Origin: Karalla daura
Taxonomy: Eukaryota > Chordata > Actinopteri > Chaetodontiformes > Leiognathidae
Assembly (NCBI GenBank): GCA_029224185.1
Contig: CM055192.1
Location: 2,841,001-2,905,000, forward strand
Length of the DNA stretch: 64,000 bases
Direction: 5' to 3'
The position numbers and the translations under genes are program-made. Shown one piece after another: positions 55,141 to 64,000 of this stretch; the first letter of the stretch is position 1, and each line of letters begins with the position of its first letter. Below the pieces are notes generated by a model. That model saw nothing but the letters and a program-made list of their open reading frames with translations, made no database searches and had not been told where the DNA came from.

Positions 55141-58100
55141 TTCAACTGTACATTTATTTCCAAAAGGCTGCATATACATTTGCAAATTCTACTGTACAGA
55201 AAACATCCAAAATGTCCATAATTATAGATACAATATACCACAAAGCTGCCCTGGCATTACCAAACATAGATGTTCAGCTCTAGAAAAGCTCTGCAGCCTA
55301 TATTATAATCTTAAATACTTTTTCAACTAATACCTTTAAATGTATATCGGTATGATTAATTGTTCTTTTTTTTCATCTCCACCTGTACTTTACAACATTC
55401 ACCATTTACAGTAGTTAAACAAGGCACAAGAATAGTGATATGAAGCCAAAGGCCATGCGTGAAGCAAAAAGGAGCATGAGACCGAACAACTGAGGTGACA
55501 GAAAATCATGGTCTCAACAGTGAACTTTTAATCTCATGAAACAGGGTTAGTCTTACACCAAAGCTTTACACACAGTGAGAATACGTTGTGTATGCGAACG
55601 TCTGAGTTATTTAGGAGGAACAGAACTTCAACACTCTGATGAGACACACTGGATCCAGCGGAAACACGTCCAGGATGGCAGGAAATGCTGAGATCGATGA
55701 GGTGTACCACACACAGGTTTCTCTTGATGCAACATATGCCACTGCTAAGCATCACAAAAGCACACGTTTTCCATTTTTCACATTCTTTGCTTGCAGGAAA
55801 TGGCAAGGAGAATTCAGTTAATCACAATTATGATTTATCAGCAATCAAATGGGAAGGGGGTGGGGGAAATTTCTGTTCACTTTCTTCACTTGCCAGCTTA
55901 AATAACATAAAAGATGAAAATTAATTGTTGCGAAATGCATAGAGATAGTAAAGGGAAATAAAAAGGCTCTTTGTCATAACGATGAAATCATTCACAGATA
56001 CAGTTTCAGAAATAATCACAGATGTACTGAAAGTTAGACATTAAACATATTCGAAAGACATTTACCTGTCTTATCTTAAAAATATCCAAGAGAGCTTGAT
56101 TTGTAAAATTGCAGATATCAAATGCAAATTCTCCATTGAGTTTATTCAGCTAATAGAAAGGAGTGGATCTTTATCCAAGTGGATTATGCAAATCAATTCT
56201 GTACTTGGTTGGCGGCACCAATTAAAAGATGGAAAAAAAAGTCTCTACGTTTAGTAGTATCCATAGTATCTATGTCCTTTTCACTGCTTTTGCCACTGGG
56301 CAGAGTAAAGACGTGACATAGGGTGTGTTCAGAAGAATGCCAACGCTTTCATGTTTGCTGCATTAGTCACACCTTATCCTGAAACACTGTTGACAGAGCG
56401 GAGAGATCAGAATTGCAAGGTTCACTGATGATTTACCACAAATACCCTCATTTTTATGTTTTGCAGCACATGCTTTAAGTGTACTGTTATTAGGAAGAGC
56501 CACCAGCGCAGATCTGCAACACATGAAGCCCCATTATGTCCTTAGCTCTGTCACTTAGACTGTAGCAGCTTTTGGCAGATCCCAATGCAATCTGCACTTT
56601 ACATTTCACTATTCTGGGTTTACAAACATCTGAAATAGATGTGTCAGTTTTAGGACATTCAAAACATCCTAAAACATGCACAATGCTGTGTGACTGAATC
56701 ACAGAGGAATATATGGTTGGAGCCACAGATGAGGTTCAGTAACACCCACTTACACTTCATAGAAAGAAATAGGGTCCATGTTTGACGGCAGAGAGGGAGA
56801 GAATTGACACTCTAATACATACATCTCTTACGAGAGGTACACAATCCTAAACTGCTCCTGGGTGGTAAACTGGCTGTTGAAAATCAGAAAATTAATTTCC
56901 CAGCCTACAAAATCAGAGTACACTCACAGACCTGTATATTTTTTTTATTAGTCCAGATTTTGATACATCTGCCACTGGGATTTCTGCTTCTACCTGCAGA
57001 CAGTGGAGGTACAAGGAATTTCATGTCTTTGAATTAAAAACAGACCTGACCTTCAGCTTATGACGAAAGAATGAAGGCAGATAATCATTCTAACTTGAGG
57101 TACAACATGTCAATAAATACCTTTCAGAACACAATGAAATATGCTAAAACAGTATGTTTGTGCATTTAAAGTAGTGAAATACATCGTTATTCAGTTTTCA
57201 GTTATCCAAACTGTTATGTCAGTGTCGATGAGTGTCCTCCAAACACTGGCTGAAGTTCCATCCTTTTCATTCAAGCACAATTACGAAATCAGGGAGTGTT
57301 TTTAGTTTAAAAGTTTAATGGCACTCTTCAACTCAAACAGCTTTTCTTTGTCATGCTGGTGCCTTCTTTCCTGTTTCAACGCCGGAGGTCAAACAGCACT
57401 TCTATCAGCAGCTCAGATCACTTGTTGGTGCCAACTATTTTTCGCTTGGATGACATGCCCCGAACTTCCTGCGTGTCTTCACTTCCTCACTCTGTACAAG
57501 TGTTGATATGAACCGATACAGTATATGACTGCATGTTACGCACGCTCCATCAGTATTTCCTGGTTGTTGCTAAATTCTTACTCCCAGTCCATGTGCTTAT
57601 GACCTCTGTAGCCATGTAATGGTGGCGTGTGTGTCTGCGTGTGGGCTGGTGGGGGGGCGCCCAGTCAGATGTGTGAGGGCTGATAGGAAGTCTATGCGAC
57701 GGCTGTTAATAGTGGGAATTGGGTGATAAGATGTGGAGATACGCTCCCTGCAGTGCCAGAAAATTATGTTTTACAGGTTCCTCCCATTGCATGTCATGAT
57801 TAGAAATCTCACTCAGCCACATTATGCCACAACCATTTTTTTTTTTTTTGGTGTAACACATAAGATATCACCCTCTAACCACAACGTCTTTCCATGTTCA
57901 ACTGGGGCTGATACATATCTTTTTTTTTTTTAAACGATTTCTTGTATATATGATCATACAACACTGTCTATCAGAGGTGCCAACCTTCACATAGTATTTT
58001 AAAATTCTTTTTAAGAAATGGAAATGGGTGAATTTCAAGATACTTGGCTCTGAAAATTTACAATCACAACATTTAAGCAATTAGCAGTTTCCTTTTAAAA

Positions 58101-58685
58101 ATATAATATTGGACGTCAAAAAAGTCGTTTCTAAGTCCTCTTTCATTCATTGACACAGGGACATGGCATGGGGCCAGGGGTAAAGAGAAATAAGGTAGAG
58201 AGATCAGGTGTTTCGGAAATGATGCCACCACTGTAATACCTTATTTGCATATAAGGACCACTATGCAAATACGCAAAGGAGAGGAGACAGTAGGAACAGT
58301 CCCGAGTAAAACAGAGCTCCCATTTCTTCTAAGAGAAAACAACGGGCACAAAAGATCAGGATTAGCCTATCCCCTTCTCCTTAACCACTCACCCTCTGAG
58401 TTGGAAAACATATGGAACCTAAAGTAAAGAACAAATAAGTTCAACATTAAATCAAAAAGATTTGAGTGGGAAAGGCAGAGAAAGATTTACAGTCCGTCCT
58501 CAGACAGGCTCTGAATAGCAGGACCCAGCTCACCTCCACCTGTTTTGATTGGTCTGCGTGTTGCCCGGCTAGCACTGTCTCCCCACAGACAACCTGATGA
58601 TCTTCCAGCACTCCGCCACAGTGTGTTTGTCCATCACTGGCGCTGCACATCCACAGATACACGCCTCAGTTTGTCTCCGCAATGC
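55141..58685 (-). other. Possible long unc5d 3' UTR / downstream flank
   Basis: AT-rich, repeat-poor sequence lies downstream of the unc5d stop. Minus-strand AATAAA signals are possible at 55153-55158 and about 56945. Mammalian UNC5D has a long 3' UTR, so much of this could be transcribed, but nothing in the sequence proves it. No other gene was recognised. Confidence 0.3.
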
Positions 58686-58947
58686 TCAGCCCGTGAAGTC
58701 GGGAGCCGAGTCCTCTGTCTTCTGATTTGTTAGCGCGGCCATTGCGCACAGGCTGCCGGCTTCTATGTGATTGAAGTCAGACTCCAGCTCGTCCTGGTCC
58801 TTGGGGGAGCTTTTCGAGTGGATCTTGCCAATCTCCTCCAGGGCACTGGCTAGAGAGTCAAGGTCAGCAGTGTCCTGGTGGCGAGCCTCCCAAAGGCTCA
58901 GTATGACTGCCGATGGACTCTGCTGCTTTGCAAAATAACCCAGGTTC
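58686..58947 (-). CDS. unc5d: unc5d last coding exon, end of death domain
   Basis: The acceptor CTCTTCCACAG completes the Arg codon, then NLGYFAKQQSPSAVILSLWE to EEIGKIHSKSS, an acidic stretch (DQDELESDFNHIEAG) and a tail AMAALTNQKTEDSAPDFTG before the stop at 58686-58688. No frameshift was found. Confidence 0.95.
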
Positions 58948-61375
58948 CTGTGGAAGAGCATGCAAGGCTGGATTAATGAATGACACAGGAAGGAGAAAGA
59001 GAGCTGTGCAAGATGACTGTATTTGAGAGACCTTTCTAACCTGGCAACAAATCAAACCAACCAACCAAGCAGCAGACCAATGAAACCCATTAATGATCAG
59101 AAAATATACTCATAACAGTTATATCTATCGTTGCTGAAAATGAGTGTCTCAGTGTAGTAAGCAAAATTGTCTGGTGCAACAAAAAGTAAGGCCTTTGAAA
59201 ACTATGCATATGATCAGTAATAGTTTGTGTTAATTACAGTCAGGTTTGGGTTTTATTCCCAGGCTCTGCAACAGCAAAGTAAAACCTTATCTTATTGCCA
59301 TGCCAATTAAATACCTTTGTTTATCATTTGGTGTTGAATCCAGTTGGGGGCAGTGTTTCACTGCGGCTCCCCTAGCGCACCAGAGGATGAAACATCCGGC
59401 AACATAAAAGGCTGCAGCCAGTGGTCACATCAGGCTCAGTTCAAAGCCGCCCAACTTGGAGAATAAAGCTCATCTGGCCAATTTGGAAGCCCACAGGACT
59501 CTTAGATACCAGAGTCTCATGAATCACACACTTAACAGGAGATTATGACTGCCACAAGCCAAGACTAGGCAAAGACAACAACTGGATGGAGTAAATATTA
59601 GCTCAGCTTCATCTTAGAAATGCACATTTAAATTTGGTAAACAAGCGATTACGCAGTAATCGCAAGAATCTTGGAAGGATAAGTTAGAGATGTGGTTTCA
59701 AATGAGACTATGATAAGACTCACATAAGATCAGAGTGCGGAAGACAAAGCATTCGCCGCACATCACAATAAACAGTTAATGAATCCACCCAGCTTTATTA
59801 AAAGAACGATACCTGCCAACAAGAGGCATAAAAAGCCACATTCGGGAGATTAGAGCACACATTGGATTTTTATCATTCTCGTCAGTGCGCGTTCACAGCA
59901 AGGCCATTGCAGAAGAGTGCCCACACCATGCAATCTCAGAGTGCATGCACATCACAGGCTCACCGATCTAAGTGGAGTTTCTGGGCTAAGAGTTGCCAGT
60001 CCTTGCCCTTGGCGTTGGCAGTGTCGAAGGTGGCACAGATCCTCTGGCGGATGGACACAGGGATTTTGAAGGCCTTGGGCCCCGACTGGGACGTGATGGT
60101 GCAGTCCGTCTGCATAAAAAATGGAACTGACTCCTTTTCAGTCTGGGGTAACAGAGAAAAAAAAATCGTATAATAATCAGACGGGACTCGCAAATGGCAC
60201 TTTGTGCTCGTTTTAGTCTTCCCAGAGAGCTGGATGAAAGAGATGAAAGCTCTGCTCAAAGGTTTAACACTTGACTAAAAGGAATAAGATAAAGGTTATG
60301 GGGCCCCTTGATGTTAGACGTATACTGTACATTAGAATGCCTGTCACAGTGAACTACCTTAAACGACCTTAAAAACACTGTAAATGTACGTTTTTGTGTT
60401 CTCATCTTCAAACTTCTTTCTCCTTAATCATCCTGAACTTCCTGAGATTTTATGACTTTTTGTAGTTTCCATATACAAAACGGTGTGATCATTACTGACA
60501 AGTACAAAACTTAAAGACACCAGAGGTTCCTTGAACTTACACTTTTTGCATCTTGAAAAATCTTGGTAATTGAAGTTTCATTATTTGTTGGCAGACACTT
60601 TCCCTTTTAAGTTTTTTAAAGAAAATAATCACTCATCTTGTCTTACTCTGACACCTTTTGAAGAAAGAAATGAGACATCCCAGTCCAAAGAAGGTATTTC
60701 CCATCATGTTCCACCCAGAATATGATGTAATGGAGAGACAATGTGGCATACTATAGCAACTTATTGCTCCAGCAGCCAATGTATGCCAGTGTGTGATGAG
60801 GTGTCACATTCACAGTTTGTCTGCTGATGAAATTAGTGGGAGAAATTAGAAATGTTTTATTTCTGCATTCTTTCAATGGTAATCCTCACTTGCTGCTGCA
60901 CTGGCAGATGAATGACTAAATATCTAGAGGTATTACAACACTGCAGTTCACTTCAATTAAAGCCCATTCCATTGACAAATCTGGGCATGTTTTCCTAATC
61001 AATCTCCAGGTAGCTCTGGCGGCACTTCACCTGTGGCTGAATAGATGTGTTGGCCAAAAGGAAGCACGAGCTCAAGTGTGCTTGGAAATACAGTATTAGT
61101 CATTATTCTTCTCTGCTCTGTTCAGTCAACATCACGCTGCCAGAATACCAACAACACAGCTCTCTTACACGGCTCACAGTTTGTGATGGCACTGCTGACT
61201 ATTTATTAGCTGCTGGAGCCCTGACATTACGCTCTTTGTCATGGCTGAGAGCTGGACAGTTGTGTTGAATGGACGGTTAATCTGACTGAACACTACAGCC
61301 CTCTGCGCCTGATCAACACACGCCGGCTGGCTGAGCCAGGAAGCAGAGCGTGGTGTGGACCAACTGTAGGTCTAC

Positions 61376-61406
<31 letters not shown>

Positions 61407-63311
61407 GCAAATCAGACATTTCAAAACGGTCACGACGAGCCTTGCTATAAATAATGATTTGCAGATCAACGAAAGTGAAAGAATGACAGCGGGACCTCTC
61501 TTGGAAAAGAGGCTGACCTGGAGGAGTTTGATGCCTGAAACCTCTCCTGCTCCTATACCATGGAAAGGTCAAGACCAGAGCTGAAACTGTCACTTTTTCT
61601 ATACTGTGGTTAAATATATATATATTTACATGGTAACAACCTGTTCACTTTTGTTCAATTATCAGGGTAAATGCAAAAAGAATATGCTACAGCATGTAGG
61701 AATCGAAATTGCTTTTTCTTTTATTACACTAACTGACCGTACTGCAAAGAAAAGTAAAACAAAAAAACATGTTCATTTTAAGAATCTGTAGTAGCCGGGA
61801 AGACACAGTAACATTTCTCGAACTGACACATGAAACAGGGAAGATGTAATATTTCTATCACCTTTTCTCTGTTATTTGACATAAGACTAACATTCATTTA
61901 ATCACATCACCCTGCTGCATCCTCCTATTCTCAAAAGAATTGCACCTGTCTGAAGAACTAGCGCCACCAACTGCCAATATAGATGTACTGCATGGGTGAC
62001 AGCCTGGCTCAGGCAGAGCGACACTTATATAGACGTAAGTAACCTGTGCCCTCAGATATGATTCTAGGAAATAGTTCAAACTGGATTAATCAGCAACAAA
62101 CATGTATTCCCTTTTGATGTAATTAGGTTATTTGCTTTGAACCCATGACTGATTAGTAAGTATCGAACCAGCAGTTGACACGCACACAAAAAACAATCAC
62201 TTCCATTTCTCTGTCCGCAGCCGACGCTGCAACAGGACTGTGACATCCCATGCTGTGTGAACTTCATTTTTACAGCTGTATGGATACTGGATTTAAATTT
62301 GTGAAAGCTGGCACAGGCCGGCTCTAAAACCGCTGTGTTGACGCTCTCCATGTAGATGCCGCTGATTAAAGCTGCTGACTGGCGTGTTAAATGCAGAGTA
62401 GGCCGCTCGGTCCACGAGCGGTCACGTCTGTTTACTACATGTGCCAAATCTGAGTGTGGTGATTTGAACTCACAGTGCCAATAAAGACTTTTATTTCCTC
62501 ATCCGCTCATTCATCACCTCTGTCCCAGTCCTCACTATTCATGAAGGTAGGAGTAAAACGCACCATAAAAATTAATTGAAAATAATATTTCATCTGTGTC
62601 TGACTGCAATGCTGGGCGTCTAAATAGTGCGGGTGGCCTTGAGGTAGGACAGGCACGTCTTTGACTTGTTGTGAATGAGCGGTTGGGTAAAATCAATGTG
62701 TAGCAGTCTCTCCTGCCCTAGCTACGACCGTCAAGGTGCTCTTGAGTGAGGGTTTCTGACTCGCCCTAGTGGGGCGGCTGACAGGAGACTGTTGTTGCAC
62801 CGGGAAACTCCCGGGTGTTGACGCACGTGAAAGCCATGCGGGCTATTTGCCGGAACAAATGTCTCCCTGGGCGAAAAAAACACGTACAGTAAATGCTGCG
62901 AACAGCTGGATCTGTGATGTCTGTGTTAGGCATAAATGTGTGAGGAAAGAAGCGAGAGCAGGAGTGTCCTCCTCGCTCTATTAATACACAATGCAAGCTC
63001 AGGAGAGCTGGCCCCGCTGTCAGTGGACATACGCAGCAGGAAGGTTACACAAAGGTTGAGCGTGAAAGTGAAACACCCCCCCCCCCCCCCCCTCCCCACC
63101 CCCACCCTCCGTCTCCACCTGGCCCCCTGCAGCTGCAGAGCCTCACCTCAGCCACGGCCGTGTAGACCTGCAGAATCTGCTCGTGGCCTTTGACCTGGCG
63201 CACGCTGATTTTGCAGGAGAGCTGGGTGGTGGCAGGGCTGTATCTCTCCAGAGAGAAGGCACAGTGCAGGGGCTGCTGGTTGCTGCACCACACTTGGGGG
63301 AAGGAGAACTC
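58686..63311 (-). CDS. unc5d: unc5d, netrin-receptor family, last three coding exons (partial)
   Basis: UNC5D is a single-pass dependence receptor for netrin and FLRT proteins in neurons. It repels growing axons and can trigger apoptosis through its death domain. The three 3' exons (63147-63311, 59964-60142, 58686-58947) join in phase 0 and then phase 2 to 201 residues. They cover the end of the UPA domain (PLHCAFSLERYSPATTQLSC, KGHEQILQVYTAVAE) and the death domain (SIRQRICATFDTANAKGKDW, NLGYFAKQQSPSAVILSLWE, ARHQDTADLDSLASALEEIG). The wording ARHQ-D-LDSLA-ALEEIG matches UNC5D better than UNC5A-C as I remember them. The extracellular and membrane exons lie beyond 64000. The C-terminal tail is longer than in human. 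Confidence 0.92.
58948..59963 (-). other. unc5d intron, last
   Basis: Unique-looking intron sequence of about 1 kb. No repeat or exon recognised. Confidence 0.6.
59964..60142 (-). CDS. unc5d: unc5d exon, start of death domain
   Basis: This 179-nt exon encodes TEKESVPFFMQTDCTITSQS, GPKAFKIPVSIRQRICATFD and AKGKDWQLLAQKLHLD, ending in a split Arg codon. The acceptor is TTACCCCAG and the donor GTGAGC. Confidence 0.95.
60143..63146 (-). other. unc5d intron
   Basis: About 3 kb, mostly AT-balanced, with a (GT)n tract at 61378-61409, a short AT repeat at 61615-61625 and a C run at 63076-63092. No exon recognised. Confidence 0.6.
61378..61409. repeat. (GT)n microsatellite
   Basis: About 13 GT units in the unc5d intron. 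Confidence 0.93.
63147..63311 (-). CDS. unc5d: unc5d exon, UPA-domain end
   Basis: This 165-nt phase-0 exon encodes EFSFPQVWCSNQQPLHCAFS through SCKISVRQVKGHEQILQVY. The acceptor is CCGCCATAG and the donor GTGAGG. The downstream intron begins with a G-rich stretch (C run on + at 63076-63092). Confidence 0.94.
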
Positions 63312-64000
63312 CTATGGCGGCAGAGGGGAGGGAGAAAGGACGTCAGAGACACGGCACGGCCCACGGCGGAGGCAAATGAGATGCTTTCACGAGGGCCACA
63401 CTCTCCCATGAGCAGCCACTCGCACAAGGACAGATAAAAGGTCAGAGCCGGCTTTGAAGTCACCGGTGCGATCCCATGGCTTGATATACTTATGCACAGA
63501 AACAATTGTTAAGCAGAAAAAGAAGACATCCCGATATCGTTTACAAATACAGCCCGATTCCCTGGCACAGTGGCTCTGAGACAGTAGGCAGCTTGCGGGC
63601 TTGTACTGTAAGCAACATTAGGAGGAATATGGGGAACAGGGAAAAAGATTACCTTTGATGTATAATTAATTTTCAGCGAGCGGGCACATCTGTGGGGAAA
63701 TGTCCTTGACCTCTGCTAGACTCTGTCTCTGCCATATTAGCGTATTAAATGTGACTTCTTAGTGAATAACGCCGCATTAAAAGCGGCGGCCGGTGTGCCT
63801 GCTGATGACTTAACCCTCGTGGCTTTGATCACGCCTGCCCAGCGCAGCCCTCGGCAGCAGATAATGGGAGTCTGGGAGCGCGGGGCTGGAGGAGGGGGAG
63901 TGGTGATGGACGTGGAAAGCTTGGATGCTCTTTAGCACTAAAAGCTGACTTGATGTATGGCAGCGTGCCGGGCTATTATTCTACACCTGCTCCACCAAAG
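63312..64000 (-). other. unc5d intron, continues beyond window
   Basis: No exon was recognised in the last 690 bp. The next upstream unc5d exon must lie outside the window. Confidence 0.6.

Overview
The window is animal nuclear DNA, almost certainly from a ray-finned (teleost) fish. Coding sequence is split into short exons with GT-AG introns. The proteins are closest to vertebrate families. The non-coding DNA is full of microsatellites, long G/C homopolymers and interspersed repeats of types common in fish. There is one 100-N assembly gap (6656-6755). No rRNA, CRISPR array, bacterial operon or viral gene was seen.

Five protein genes are supported. From left to right they are: (1) the last two coding exons of golga7 on the + strand (725-2113), with a probable 3' UTR ending near 5800; (2) a complete loxl2 gene on the - strand, with thirteen coding exons between 28226 and 7366 and a 5' UTR exon and GC-rich promoter near 30.5-30.6 kb; (3) a complete cyb561a3 gene on the - strand (36217 to 33473), with a 5' UTR exon near 36.6 kb; (4) a complete TRAIL-receptor-like death receptor (tnfrsf10 family) on the - strand (48254 to 43358, nine or more coding exons); (5) the last three coding exons of unc5d on the - strand (63311 to 58686), whose 5' part lies beyond the right edge. 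Golga7 and loxl2 are tail to tail; the other four genes all point left. GOLGA7, LOXL2, TNFRSF10 and UNC5D all lie on human 8p, so this looks like a conserved syntenic block. CYB561A3 is on human 11q and is the outsider.

The most striking observation concerns loxl2. Every splice junction is intact and the protein would be about 775 residues (human LOXL2 is 774). As printed, however, the reading frame is broken by five single-base indels in the 3' half (exons at 11992-12158, 9183-9423, 8056-8171 and 7366-7437). Most fall in short G/C runs. This looks like consensus error rather than gene decay, and it warns that any automated protein model here will be wrong.

The genes do not form one pathway. 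Golga7 is a Golgi palmitoylation cofactor, loxl2 a secreted copper amine oxidase that crosslinks matrix, cyb561a3 an endolysosomal ascorbate-dependent ferric reductase, tnfrsf10 a death-domain cytokine receptor, and unc5d a netrin-type dependence receptor that also has a death domain. The 48.4-55 kb and 36.8-42.4 kb intervals are gene-poor. The first holds an internally deleted LINE with a nested insertion. The second holds one unexplained exon-like segment at about 38.6 kb. I found no convincing previously undescribed biological system.
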